Assembly (NCBI RefSeq): GCF_028823535.1
Contig: NZ_JAQIYM010000007.1
Span: 62,001-126,000, forward strand
Source: Pseudomonas serbica
Lineage (GTDB): Bacteria > Pseudomonadota > Gammaproteobacteria > Pseudomonadales > Pseudomonadaceae
Direction of reading: 5' to 3'
DNA length: 64,000 nucleotides
Shown here piece after piece: positions 8,587-18,885 of the stretch (positions within the stretch are counted from its first letter, which is position 1; each line of letters starts with the position of its first letter). The translations under genes were made by a program, and so were the position numbers. Under the pieces are notes generated by a model. That model saw only the letters and a list, made by a program, of their open reading frames with translations. It made no database searches and was not told the origin of the DNA.

Positions 8587-9535
8587 GAGCGTCCTGCGGC
8601 GAGCGCGGCTGGTAGCCCAGTTCTTTGATGGCCTTGTCGATGCAGTAGACCTGGCGCACTCCATAAAACATCCGCACCTGGCTGAGCAGCAGCTCGGCTG
8701 GCTGGCCGGTGTAGCGTGCCCGCTGTTCCTGCAGCCAGGCGATCAGCAACAGCAAGGCTTTGGGTACGCGGCGCGGCAGGCGATAGCCGGGGCATAACGT
8801 GTTGAGCGCCTCGATCACCTCAGCCAGTGATGAGGCCCGCTGATTGGCCAGTAGGTAGCGCTGGCCGGGACGGCCTTGTTCAGCGGCGCAGATCAGACCA
8901 TCGGCCACGTCGCGCACATCGACAAAGTTGAAATGAAAGTTTGGGTCCATCACCAGCTTGCGCGCCAGCACGGCGGCAAGAAATCCCATCGTGTCGGTCA
9001 GCAGCCGCGTGGCATGAGGGCCGATGATTGCCGAGGGCAACACCGCGACCATCGGCAGGTCACAGGCCTGGGCGGTTTCCCAGGCCGCGCGTTCAGAGAG
9101 GATTTTCGAGCGGTAGTACGGGTTGTCCTGGTCGTTGTTCCAGCTGCTTTCATCCAGGCGCTGGCCGTTGTGTCCCACCGCTGCCACGGAGCTCACATAG
9201 ACCACGCGCCGGACCCCAGCATCTGCCGCGGCCCGCAGTACATTGCGCGTGCCTTGTACGTTGACGTCGACGATCTCGGCCTGCGGGTTCCTCGCCCAGT
9301 GCTTGAACACTGCCGCTACTTGATACAGCACGTCCACCCCCTGCATGGCTTGGCGCAGGGAGTCAGGGTCCTGCAGTTCGGCGCGTACCACCTGGCAGTC
9401 GAGCCCGTTCAGGGCTGCGCTTCTCTGCGGGTCACGGACCCCGGCGCGCACCTGTTGCTCCCGGGCGAGCAGTGCCCGGATCAGGGTGTTGCCCAGATGC
9501 CCATTGGCACCGGTGACCAGCGATAATGTATTCAT
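8552..9535 (-). CDS. NAD(P)-dependent epimerase/dehydratase-family (extended SDR) protein
   Basis: 327 residues from the ATG at 9535; the longer reading to 9598 adds 21 residues without family character. The Rossmann motif TGANGHLG sits near residue 8, an acidic-to-basic region after strand 2 suggests NADP, and the active-site pair appears as NPYYRSK. It resembles dihydroflavonol-4-reductase/aldehyde-reductase relatives that reduce carbonyls or modify nucleotide sugars. The substrate is unknown. The gene is convergent with the MerR gene. Confidence 0.8.
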   Translation of the reverse strand: MNTLSLVTGANGHLGNTLIRALLAREQQVRAGVRDPQRSAALNGLDCQVVRAELQDPDSLRQAMQGVDVLYQVAAVFKHWARNPQAEIVDVNVQGTRNVLRAAADAGVRRVVYVSSVAAVGHNGQRLDESSWNNDQDNPYYRSKILSERAAWETAQACDLPMVAVLPSAIIGPHATRLLTDTMGFLAAVLARKLVMDPNFHFNFVDVRDVADGLICAAEQGRPGQRYLLANQRASSLAEVIEALNTLCPGYRLPRRVPKALLLLIAWLQEQRARYTGQPAELLLSQVRMFYGVRQVYCIDKAIKELGYQPRSPQDALKQAFAHLLAR

Positions 9536-9642
9536 GGATTGCCTTATCCGCTGACGGCGGAACCTGATATGGACAAGGCAGGGTAGGGGTTGCCCCAAGG
9601 GACAGAGTCAAGCGCTGGCGTCAGGACCAGGCACTTTAAAGA

Positions 9643-10020
9643 TCATCGTTTTTGTGAAATCACACCACCCATGTATTGATTCAAATCGCGCAGATCCTTA
9701 ACGCTCCATGAGTGCGGTGATAGCTTTACACCATTCTCACGCAAGGTTCTTGGAATTAAGTCGCCATTTGGGCGAAGTATTATCGAAGAGACAATCACGC
9801 CCGGATAATCATTCAATCGCTTTTTGAAAGCGGACGTTGTCAGATCAGGCGTAGGCGGATTGCTTTTATTGGCCAGTGGTCCTGTTGCCTTGAGATCTGT
9901 TCCGTGGCACATGCTGCATCGCTGTAGATAGAGATTTTTTCCATTGGCATTATCCGCGAAGGCCAGTGAAGTTTGAGTCAGCGATAAAATTCCTAGCGAA
10001 GCGATGAATAGTATTTTCAT
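9643..10020 (-). CDS. Small periplasmic c-type cytochrome
   Basis: 125 residues with a signal peptide (residues 1-22) and one heme-binding motif CSMCH near residue 35. The fold matches short class I cytochromes c that act as electron carriers or as subunits of periplasmic dehydrogenases. No axial Met motif is obvious beyond QYMGG near the end. No dehydrogenase partner lies beside it; its neighbours are the SDR and broken catabolic genes, so it may be a leftover of a lost operon. Confidence 0.8.
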   Translation of the reverse strand: MKILFIASLGILSLTQTSLAFADNANGKNLYLQRCSMCHGTDLKATGPLANKSNPPTPDLTTSAFKKRLNDYPGVIVSSIILRPNGDLIPRTLRENGVKLSPHSWSVKDLRDLNQYMGGVISQKR

Positions 10021-10110
10021 TTTTTTTATCTTCCTTGATGGGCTCAGCGTCGATCGGACGCGATCTGGTGCGCGGGAAAGATATCAGCCGTCGCGTCAGC
10101 ACCCAAGCGG

Positions 10111-10141
10111 CCTGATCGACCCTTGGCTGGGGTCGATCAGG
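10111..10141. terminator. Perfect 12-bp hairpin, possible terminator
   Basis: CCTGATCGACCC at 10111-10122 pairs perfectly with GGGTCGATCAGG at 10130-10141. It lies just after the stop of the truncated isochorismatase gene on the minus strand. There is no convincing T-run, so efficiency is uncertain. Confidence 0.45.
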
Positions 10142-10149
10142 GGAGTGTC

Positions 10150-10500
10150 CTAAAAACTCCATTCCTTAGCCTGAACGACTCGGCAGAATGGCCCCGCCAA
10201 AGTTGCATTGTGGTGGGCAATGATGGCCTCTGCTTTAAGCGTTGGAGTATCAGAGCAGGTATGCCCATCGGCGATGAGTACAGCATCGAAGCCCAAATCG
10301 CGGGCAGCACGGCAAGTGCTGTCTACGCAGTATTGAGTTTTCATGCCTGTCACGACGATGCCTTCACAGCCGCGTTCGCGTAGCTGACCGGCCAACCCGG
10401 TCGCCACAAAGGCGTTGGGACGATTTTTCTCAAAAATTACTTCGTCACCCATTAGCTGCAACTCTGGGACAAGCTCGGTGAGCGGACTGCCCGGCTCAAT
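10150..10500 (-). pseudogene. Isochorismatase-like cysteine hydrolase, N-terminus deleted
   Basis: The remaining 3' half carries the conserved core with the nucleophile region VVTGMKTQYCVDSTCR and the cis-peptide neighbourhood. In-frame homology can be read back to about 10500 (EPGSPLTELVPELQ), and there it collides with the 3' end of the maleate isomerase gene. The first roughly 90 residues, with the catalytic Asp (DVQ motif), are missing and no proper start remains; only an internal TTG or ATG could be used. In nicotinate or maleamate pathways an amidohydrolase of this fold sits beside maleate isomerase, so a deletion joining two operon neighbours is plausible. Confidence 0.7.
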
Positions 10501-11234
10501 AGGAGATCGGCATTCGGCACCCTGGCTTCCAGGCCGAGAGTTTTCAACATCTGGTACACCGTCGCGACCGAGGCCGACAGTACGGGTTTATCGAGACGAT
10601 CCTGTACCACCTGAATCGCTGGCAGCGAAGGCATTTGCACACAACACGACAGCACCACACCGTCGGCCTGGCCGATATTCAGCTTGTCAGCGTGGGCCAC
10701 CAGATTCATCGGATCCAGGCGACCAACCTCAAGGTTGTCGGACACCTCAAGGCTGATGGAGTCGACCACTTCGATGCCGGCGGCCTCAATGTAGTCGATG
10801 ACCTGCTGGGTCAGCGGTTTCATATACGGCGTGATGATCGAAATTTTCTTGTAGGCAAGCATGTTCAAGCTGTCGATCAGCGCGCCGGCGGAACTGAGCA
10901 CCGGAGCGTTCGACCGGTTAGCAGCAACGGTTTTGCTCAGGCGTTCTTGCGAGACTTTGTGATAGCCCGGGCCCTGGCACATGATTGCCACAAGGCACGC
11001 GTAGGCCATGACATCTACCCTAGCGTCGCTCAGTTCCAGCGCGCACTGGTCGCTGTCGATGTCCATTTTTTTTAGCTCCTCGGGACTGACATGCATCATG
11101 CGCATACGCGAAGAGTGGAAGGTGAAGCGCTCTTCAGGAAACAGTGAGCAACGCGAAGTGAGCATTGCCGGGATCTCGGTTTCCATTGTTGTGTTCGAGC
11201 TGGGTACGATTTGACCTATTCGAAAGTTTTTCAT
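10452..11234 (-). CDS. nicE: Maleate cis-trans isomerase with an altered C-terminus
   Basis: 260 residues from the ATG at 11234. The start FRIGQIVPSSNTTMETEIPA is the maleate isomerase (NicE/MaiA) signature, and both catalytic cysteines are present: C80 (AYACLVAI) and C197/C198 (VVLSCCVQMPS). The enzyme converts maleate to fumarate at the end of nicotinate and related catabolism. The last dozen residues (after about NADLLLS) are not family-like. They are read out of frame through the 5' part of the isochorismatase remnant, so the normal end was lost in a deletion. Activity may survive. Assignment to a nic pathway is inferred; no other complete nic gene is here. Confidence 0.75.
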   Translation of the reverse strand: MKNFRIGQIVPSSNTTMETEIPAMLTSRCSLFPEERFTFHSSRMRMMHVSPEELKKMDIDSDQCALELSDARVDVMAYACLVAIMCQGPGYHKVSQERLSKTVAANRSNAPVLSSAGALIDSLNMLAYKKISIITPYMKPLTQQVIDYIEAAGIEVVDSISLEVSDNLEVGRLDPMNLVAHADKLNIGQADGVVLSCCVQMPSLPAIQVVQDRLDKPVLSASVATVYQMLKTLGLEARVPNADLLLSRAVRSPSLSQSCS

Positions 11235-11516
11235 GGGGCGTCCTCTGTAGTGTGATCTTAGTTGCCGCTGGTGAGTTGAGTGCCTTTGGTTTCCTGAGTG
11301 TGAACACCAGACGGCGGTGTTGACGTAGAAAACGGAGGCCAGGGAAATGGAGGCAGTGAAGCCAATGAGTGGGATCAGGATTGGTACTAGTTTGATCTCG
11401 GCGATAGCTTCGCACCCTAAGTTGAAGCACAAATTTGACGCGGGTGAACGAATATTGATCGGGAACAATTCTGATGCGCCAACAAAAGTGATCTGCATGC
11501 GAATGCTTTTGTGCAA
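11235..11516 (-). pseudogene. Remnant of an MFS (MHS-type) permease C-terminus
   Basis: The 94 codons in frame ahead of the isomerase read as a decayed transporter tail: GASELFPINIRSPASNL resembles the ELFPtrvRstg loop of MHS-family symporters, followed by a hydrophobic stretch and then frame-broken sequence. No start or N-terminal part is found. A dicarboxylate or aromatic-acid permease next to maleate isomerase would fit a lost catabolic operon. Confidence 0.35.
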
Positions 11517-11720
11517 TCGATTTTAGGAACAGGGAACGTCGTCGTATATCAAGCATTTACGAGCTTGCCATCGCGTATGGCGATGGCAGTGAGGCGGTAT
11601 GAGTCGGCGCCAAAGGTGTAATGCGGGACTGGCAGGTAAATGGAAACTGGTGGGATGGTGCTGGTCTTTTGAAGGTTTTGTCGGCGCTTGCTTAAAACTT
11701 TTCTTTGAATAACTGCTCCA

Positions 11721-11906
11721 GGCCGATTCTGTTGAAAAAGTCGGCCATGGTTTCCACGGCAGAAAAGTAAACGCTTGAGATTGAAATCTTGACTTTGTGC
11801 AGAGGATTCCGGGCTCAGATTTCGCGTAGCTGCGCGCAAAAAAGGCATTTTCAGCAGTCAGTACGCGGGCAGTCTGGAAGTACCGACTTTTTCAACACAA
11901 TCGGCC
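11721..11906 (-). mobile_element. MITE-like element, copy 2 (186 bp, inverted)
   Basis: Same length and terminal inverted repeats as copy 1, with one substitution in the right repeat (CAACACAATCGGCC), but in the opposite orientation. The interior aligns with the reverse complement of copy 1. It lies 32 bp left of the IS1182-family element. Confidence 0.7.
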
Positions 11907-11938
11907 GATTGCCGACCTTCACGAAGGGCAGCAAACGA

Positions 11939-13614
11939 CCCAGGCTGTGTGAAAACACCTGCAATTGTCTAATCTTCTGATCGTCGAGATCGTAGCGGGG
12001 GCGATCATGAAGCGATTTATTGTAGGTGAGGCTCGGACGCAAGTTACCTTGCTGCCGGAGTGTCTGGACGATTACGTGGCCGAAGAAAATCCAGTGCGCG
12101 TGGTCGATGTTTTCGTCGATGAACTCGACCTGGGCGCAGTTGGTTTTGAGGGCGTCGATCCTGCCGCAACTGGTCGTCCGGCCTATCACCCAGCGGTGTT
12201 GCTGAAGATCTATACGGCTATCTCAATCGGATTCAGTCCAGCCGCCGACTTGAACGTGAGGCCGAGCGCAACGTCGAGTTGATGTGGCTAACGGGGCGTT
12301 TGACTCCGGACTTCAAAACCATTGCCGACTTTCGCAAAGACAACGGCAAAGCCATTCGCAGCGTATGCCGCCAGTTCGTAGTTCTTTGTCGCAACCTCAA
12401 TCTCTTCTCCCAATCGATCATCGCCATCGACGGCAGCAAATTCAAAGCCGTCAATAATCGCGACCGCAACTTCACTCAAGGCAAGGTGAAGGCACGCATG
12501 CAGCAGATCGAGTAGAGCATTGATCGATATCTGGCGGCAATGGATTCGGCGGATCGGGCAACGCCCGAAGTGGCCGAGGCCAAAGCAGAGCGGCTTAAAG
12601 AAAAGATAGAAACACTGAAAAAGCAGATGCAGAAACTCAAGGACATCGAGGCGCAGCTCCACGAAAGTCCAGACCAGCAGATCTCCCTCACAGACCCAGA
12701 TGCACGTTCAATGGCCACGAGCGGCGGAGGCACCGGAACGGTCGGCTATAACGTACAAACAGCTGTCGACGACAAACACCATCTGATCGTTGCCCATGAG
12801 GTGACTAACGTTGGTAATGATCGTGGGCAACTGAGCAATATGGCGAACCAGGCGCGTGAAGAAATCGAGGCTGAATCGCTAACGGTGGTGGCCGACCGAG
12901 GCTACTACAAGGGCTTGGAAATCCTTGCCTGCGAGCAAGCCGGCATCACTACCTTCGTACCGAAACCCCTGACATCCGGCAGCAAAGCCGAAGGCCGATT
13001 CGGCAAGCAGGATTTCATCTACCTTACTGCGTCGGACGAGTATCGATGCCCTGCGGGGCAGTTACTAACCAGGCGGCATTCGTCGATGGAAGACGGCATG
13101 TTATTGCATTGTTACTACTACTCGGGCTGCCAGTCCTGCTCAATGCAAAAGCAATGTACGACGGGTAAGGAGCGCCGTGTGAAGCGCTGGGAGCATGAGG
13201 CGGTAATCGACGCAATGCAGGCTCGGCTGGAGCACGACCCAGGGAAGATGAAGGTTCGCCGCCAGACTGTTGAGCATCCTTTTGGAACGCTCAAATATTG
13301 GATGGGAGCCACCCACTTCCTGACCAAAACACTTCCGCGGGTAAGTACCGAAATGAGCATTCATGTGCTCGCCTACAACCTCAAACGAATGATGAGCATC
13401 TTCGGCATCGCAGGACTGCTTGAAGCGATCAGGGCGTGAATCCAGCTGCTTGCTCGCCCGTTAGTAGCCGTTTGGGCCGCTGACGCGGCCCAAGCGGCAT
13501 TACGAACGTTTATGTAGCTGACTAAGGTAATTCGCACTTCCGCCCGCTTATCCCACAGGCAATCCTCGCGACTCTCAGTTTTCGACGTATTTAGCGCGTT
13601 TTCACACAGCCTGG
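11939..13614 (+). mobile_element. IS1182-family insertion sequence, inactivated
   Basis: A 17-bp terminal repeat, CCAGGCTGTGTGAAAAC, starts at 11939 and recurs inverted at 13598-13614. The 1676-bp length, the single transposase frame and the terminal sequence fit IS1182. The transposase carries two lesions, so the copy cannot move by itself. Confidence 0.8.
12007..13439 (+). pseudogene. IS1182-family transposase, frameshifted and with an internal stop
   Basis: The DUF772 N-terminal region (DYVAEENPVRVVDVFVDEL, then GRPAYHPAVLLKIY) runs to about 12215. There the expected KIYIYGYLNRIQSSRR has lost four bases, and the frame shifts. The second frame reads through IAIDGSKFKAVN (first catalytic Asp region) to a TAG at 12513-12515, where the family has Glu (MQQIE-stop-SIDRYL). 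The remaining DDE domain is intact to 13439 (TVVADRGYYKG; a Glu in VEHPFGTLK). It appears to be a dead gene with otherwise good conservation, so decay is recent. Confidence 0.85.
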
Positions 13615-13771
13615 ACCCATAGCTGACAGTCGACCTGCAACCCTAGGCTGGGTTGAGCGCAGCGAAATCCATCAATCGCTCTTACCGCTCATTCGCAGAA
13701 GTCGAAAATCAAGTTTCCGTACGGGGCACGATGGGCAGTAACTCGCCATGCGAACCAGGGCATAGGCGTTG

Positions 13772-14731
13772 TCATCGCTCATGCAAGGGGGTGCAATTAA
13801 GAGGGGTAGCCCATTGGGCCTGCTCCTCGCGGATGACTTCGGCTGCCGCGGCAATCTCGCCGCGCAGCCAGCGGTGCGCCGGGTCGGTGTGGCGGCGCTC
13901 GTGCCACACCAGCGATACTGTGAAGCGGGCCTCTTCGACCGGCGGTTCGAGCACCTGCAAGGGTAGCTCTTTGACGATTCGGCGTGCAGTCAGCTCGGCG
14001 ATGGTGCCGATCAGATTGGATTCGGCGACCAGGCGATAAGCCAGCAAGAAATGCGGCACGGTCACCGAGGTCTTACTTCGCACCCCGTACTTTTCGTAGA
14101 GACCGTTAACCGCCTCCTTCACCGCGCCGTGATGGCTGCTGATGCGCAGGTGACGACCAGCTTGGAACTGTTCGAGTGACAGGCTGCCGTCGATTTCGGG
14201 ATGACCAACGCGCACTATGGCCTTCAGCCGGTCCGAGAACAGCTTGCGCACGTAGAAATTGGGCGTCGCGGTCTCTTCATTCCACAGGACCAGGTCGATC
14301 TCGTTGTTCTTGAGGGCGAGGAGGTCGTCCTGTGGCTTCAACGGCTTGATGCTCAACTCGACCCCAGGGGCGACCTCACTCAGCCGCTTCACCAAGATCG
14401 GCAGCAGGATGAAGCCGATGTAGTCGGTAGTGGCAATGTGGAACACGCCATCAAAGCTCGCCGGATCGAACGCCTCGACGGGGCGCACCAGCGCTTCGAT
14501 GGCATCAAGCGCGCGCCTCAAGGGCTCGGCCAACTCGAGCGCGCGCGGCGTCGGCACCATGCCGCGTCCAGCCGACACGAATAGCGGATCGCGAAACAGC
14601 TCGCGCAGCCGGCCGAGTGTATGGCTGACCGCCGACTGCGTCATGTGCAACTGCTGCGCAGTACGCGTGACGTTGCATTCCTTGAGCAGGGTGGCGAATA
14701 CCTGCAGCGACTTCAAATCGACGTTGTGCAA
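13772..14731 (-). CDS. LysR-family regulator of the methylxanthine operon
   Basis: 319 residues. The N-terminal HTH reads SLQVFATLLKECNVTRTAQQ followed by MTQSAVSHTLGRLRE, and a full periplasmic-binding-like effector domain follows. It is the last gene of the minus-strand run, 28 bp after the S-formylglutathione hydrolase gene, so it is probably co-transcribed and autoregulating. The likely effector is a methylxanthine or xanthine; this is inferred only from operon membership. The candidate operator is the 17-bp palindrome at 21626. Confidence 0.85.
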   Translation of the reverse strand: MHNVDLKSLQVFATLLKECNVTRTAQQLHMTQSAVSHTLGRLRELFRDPLFVSAGRGMVPTPRALELAEPLRRALDAIEALVRPVEAFDPASFDGVFHIATTDYIGFILLPILVKRLSEVAPGVELSIKPLKPQDDLLALKNNEIDLVLWNEETATPNFYVRKLFSDRLKAIVRVGHPEIDGSLSLEQFQAGRHLRISSHHGAVKEAVNGLYEKYGVRSKTSVTVPHFLLAYRLVAESNLIGTIAELTARRIVKELPLQVLEPPVEEARFTVSLVWHERRHTDPAHRWLRGEIAAAAEVIREEQAQWATPLNCTPLHER

Positions 14732-14759
14732 AGTTTCTCCCCCGCGCTACCACGCGCCG

Positions 14760-15605
14760 CTAGCACAGACCGAGCGCGCGCGCGTGATGACGAAAATGGT
14801 CTTCAATAACGGTCGAGATGAAATAGTACCCGTGATCATAGCCGGCTTGGCGACGCAGTGTCAGCGACTGCCCGGCCTCGCTACAGGCGACTTCAAACAA
14901 CTCGGGCCTGAGCTGCACCTCGAGGAATTGATCGGCCAGCCCCTGGTCGATCAGGATCTCGCCCGGATAGGGCTCGCCCAGCGTTTTGAGCAATTCGCAC
15001 GCGTCGTGGCGTTTCCACACTTCACGATCGTCCCCGAGGTAGCAGCCGAACGCCTTCTCGCCCCACGGCACGCGGCTCGGCGCGACGATAGGTGCGAACG
15101 CCGACAGCGACTTGAACCTGTCCGGGTACTTGAAGGCCAGTGTCAGCGCGCCGTGGCCGCCCATCGAATGACCAAAGATCCCCGTGCGTGTGATATCGAC
15201 CGGAAAATGTTCGGCCAACATTCTGGGGAACTCGCCCGCGACGTAGCTTTCCATCCGGTAGTGGCGCGACCACGGTTCGCGGGTCGCGTCGATATAGAAG
15301 CCGGCGCCGGTGCCGAAATCCCAATCCACATCCTCGCCGTCGATGTTCGCACCGCGCGGGCTGGTGTCGGGGGCCACGAGCGCGATGCCAAGTTCTGCCG
15401 CCACTCGCTGTGCGCCAGCCTTGATCATGAAGGTCTCTTCGGTGCAGGTCAGGCCGGCAAGGTAGATCAATACCGGCACCTTGCCGTGTTCGGCCTGCGG
15501 CGGCAGGTATACCGAAAAGCGCATGCTCAGGCCGATGGCGCACGAGTCGTGCTGATAAAAGCCCTGGCTGCCGGAAAAGCAGCGGTGCTGGCTTAGGGTT
15601 TCCAT
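14760..15605 (-). CDS. fghA: S-formylglutathione hydrolase
   Basis: 281 residues from the ATG at 15605, preceded by TTGGAG. It is an esterase-D-family alpha/beta hydrolase with nucleophile elbow GHSMGGHGA, oxyanion region YLAGLTCTEE and a C-terminal catalytic His (YDHGYYF). It hydrolyses S-formylglutathione to formate and glutathione, the second step of cytosolic formaldehyde detoxification after FrmA, whose gene lies 65 bp upstream. In this operon it would dispose of the formaldehyde released by N-demethylation. Confidence 0.93.
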   Translation of the reverse strand: METLSQHRCFSGSQGFYQHDSCAIGLSMRFSVYLPPQAEHGKVPVLIYLAGLTCTEETFMIKAGAQRVAAELGIALVAPDTSPRGANIDGEDVDWDFGTGAGFYIDATREPWSRHYRMESYVAGEFPRMLAEHFPVDITRTGIFGHSMGGHGALTLAFKYPDRFKSLSAFAPIVAPSRVPWGEKAFGCYLGDDREVWKRHDACELLKTLGEPYPGEILIDQGLADQFLEVQLRPELFEVACSEAGQSLTLRRQAGYDHGYYFISTVIEDHFRHHARALGLC

Positions 15606-15670
15606 GTTTTCTCCAAAAAAGTGCGGGCGGCGCTGTGGATACCGTCGCCCGCCAAGGGTCAACCCCAAAC

Positions 15671-16777
<1,107 letters not shown>

Positions 16778-16820
16778 TTTTCGCTCCAGGAGGGTCCGAT
16801 TACAACGGACAAGTAATGAG

Positions 16821-18194
16821 TCATGCAGTCGCAGTCTTTTCTACTGTCTCTGCCTCAGGTTTCTTCTTTTTGTTTTGCTGTACTCCGTTGAACAGCAAAT
16901 TCAGCAGTACCGCAGAAATGGCTGCCAGTACGATCCCGCTTTGCAGCAGCGGCGCCATTTCCACCGGGAATTTGTCGAAAAAGTGTTTGGCGAAGACCGG
17001 GGCCAGGCCGATGCCGACGCTGACGGCCACGGTAAAACCGTTAAGTGGCTGGTTCACGAAGTCGACATGGCTGAGTATCTTTATGCCAGCCATCGCAATC
17101 ATGCCGAACATGATCATGCCGACCCCACCGAGCACGAAGACCGGCACCGAGGCGACCACGGCGGACAGCTTCGGAATCAGCGCCAGCACGATCAGGACCA
17201 CACCGCCCATTGCACAGACCCAGCGACTGCGCACCCCAGTTACTTCCAACAGGCCGACGTTTTCCGAGTAGGAGGTGTACGGGAAGATGTTGAAGATCGA
17301 GCCGATCACGGCACCCAGACCATCGGCCCGGAAACCGCGCACCAGATCCGCCTGCGTCATCTGCTTGTCTGTCATCCTGCCGACCGCCATGAACACGCCG
17401 GCGGTTTCGATCACGTTGACCAGCATTACGACCGTCATGCTCACGATTGCCCAGAAATCGAACTTGAGTGCGCCGAAATGAAAGGGTGCCACCAGACCGA
17501 ACCACGGCGCTTCGCTCACTCCGTCGAAGTGGACCTCGCCCAGCAACAGGCAGACCGCCACCCCGAAGCCGATACCGAGTAGCACTGAAACATTGTTGAG
17601 AAAGCCGCGGGCGAACTTGGCCATCAACAGAATGAACATCAGCACCGCGAACGCTACGGCGATATACAGTGGGTTGCCGAAATCGGGGTTACCATATCCA
17701 CCGCCAGCCCAAGTCACGCTTACTTCCATCAGCGAAACGCCGATGGCCAAGAGGATTGTTCCGACTACCACCTCCGGGAAGAAGCGCAACATCTTCGCGA
17801 TCAAGGGTGCTATCAAGATGACGATGGCGCCTGCCACCAACATGGCACCGAATACGCCTGGCAAACCCAAGCCGGGCTTGGCGCCGATGGCGATCATCGC
17901 GCCGATACCGGTAAACGAGACACCCATCATGATCGGCAGCTTCACGCCGAACCAGCGCACCCCCACCGTCTGCACGATGGTGATCAGGCCGGAAACGAAA
18001 AGGTCGGCGCTGATCAGAAAGGCAATCTCGCTCTTGGACAAGTTCAGCGCGCCGCCGATGATCAGCGGCACCGCGATCGCGGCGGCGTACATCACCAGCA
18101 CATGTTGAAAACCGAGTATGGACAGACGTCCCAGCGGTAGCGCTTCATCCGCAGAACAACGAGACCCGGAGGGGTAGTAACGTTTGGTTTTCAT
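16821..18194 (-). CDS. NCS2-family xanthine/uracil-type permease
   Basis: 457 residues from the ATG at 18194. AGAGG lies seven bases before it and inside the alternative start at 18209, which argues for the shorter protein. About 12-14 hydrophobic segments are present. NCS2 signatures are GFQHVLVMYA (TM1), a conserved NVIETAGVFMAVG region in TM8 and NIFPYTSYSENVG. These proton symporters import xanthine, uric acid or uracil; the operon suggests 7-methylxanthine or a related methylxanthine. The C-terminal tail is Lys-rich. Confidence 0.88.
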   Translation of the reverse strand: MKTKRYYPSGSRCSADEALPLGRLSILGFQHVLVMYAAAIAVPLIIGGALNLSKSEIAFLISADLFVSGLITIVQTVGVRWFGVKLPIMMGVSFTGIGAMIAIGAKPGLGLPGVFGAMLVAGAIVILIAPLIAKMLRFFPEVVVGTILLAIGVSLMEVSVTWAGGGYGNPDFGNPLYIAVAFAVLMFILLMAKFARGFLNNVSVLLGIGFGVAVCLLLGEVHFDGVSEAPWFGLVAPFHFGALKFDFWAIVSMTVVMLVNVIETAGVFMAVGRMTDKQMTQADLVRGFRADGLGAVIGSIFNIFPYTSYSENVGLLEVTGVRSRWVCAMGGVVLIVLALIPKLSAVVASVPVFVLGGVGMIMFGMIAMAGIKILSHVDFVNQPLNGFTVAVSVGIGLAPVFAKHFFDKFPVEMAPLLQSGIVLAAISAVLLNLLFNGVQQNKKKKPEAETVEKTATA

Positions 18195-18235
18195 CTTGCT
18201 GCCTCTCATTTTACTTTTTGTATTAGATGGCTTAG

Positions 18236-18874
18236 CTAGGCTGCTGCTGTTTCGAAAATGCCGGACATCACGATGAATCCCGGCAAACGTTTTACTCGGT
18301 CGGTCCAGCGACGCAGCGCCGGGTAGTCGATTAGAGAGATGCCGCCCTCATCGGACAGCATTACGTAGGGGAAGCAGGCAATGTCGGCGATGGTCGGGTG
18401 ATCGCCGCGACAGATCCAACCGCCATCCTCCTGCTCGGAGAACCACAGTCGCTCGTCGAGCGCCCTGAACAGCGCGTGGGCGCCAGCGCGCGCCTTGTCG
18501 GCGTCGAGCTCGTAACGCAACAAGTCGTGCAGACGCGCTGCCGACGCGGTGCTGGTGATGCCGTCGGCGAACGCCAGCCACATATTGACCTCGGCCAACG
18601 AATGCGGATCGTCGGTCGGATACCAGAGTCCGCTGCCATCGTAACGCGCAGCCAGATAGGTCAGGATCGCCTGCGCGTCGCGTAGCACGAAGCCGTCGTC
18701 GTCGAGCACCGGCAGTTGGCCGAGCGGGTTGATCGCGAGAAAGGTGTCGCTCTTGTGTTCCTTGCCCGGGAAGAACTCGACGCCGAGTTTCTGGTAGTCA
18801 AGGCCGAGCATGTTCATGAAGAGGCGCAACTTGTAGCAGTTGCCTGACAGTTCGTAGTCGTACAGTGTGATCAT
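18236..18874 (-). CDS. ndmE: GST-like protein, NdmE-type subunit of the N7-demethylase
   Basis: 212 residues from the ATG at 18874 (GGGAG upstream). It has a thioredoxin-like N-terminal domain (ITLYDYELSGNCYKLRL, INPLGQLPVL) and an all-helical C-terminal domain, as in glutathione transferases. It starts 11 bp after the reductase gene ndmD and precedes the permease. In the described caffeine system of Pseudomonas putida CBB5, a GST-like NdmE has a structural role in the NdmCDE complex needed for N7-demethylation. The identification here rests on fold and position between NdmD-like and transport genes. Confidence 0.82.
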   Translation of the reverse strand: MITLYDYELSGNCYKLRLFMNMLGLDYQKLGVEFFPGKEHKSDTFLAINPLGQLPVLDDDGFVLRDAQAILTYLAARYDGSGLWYPTDDPHSLAEVNMWLAFADGITSTASAARLHDLLRYELDADKARAGAHALFRALDERLWFSEQEDGGWICRGDHPTIADIACFPYVMLSDEGGISLIDYPALRRWTDRVKRLPGFIVMSGIFETAAA

Positions 18875-18885
18875 TTTCCACTCCC

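Noticed and set aside
14430..15596. 388-codon plus-strand frame across two genes
   Set aside because: It spans the antisense of the LysR and S-formylglutathione hydrolase genes, both of which have full sets of motifs.
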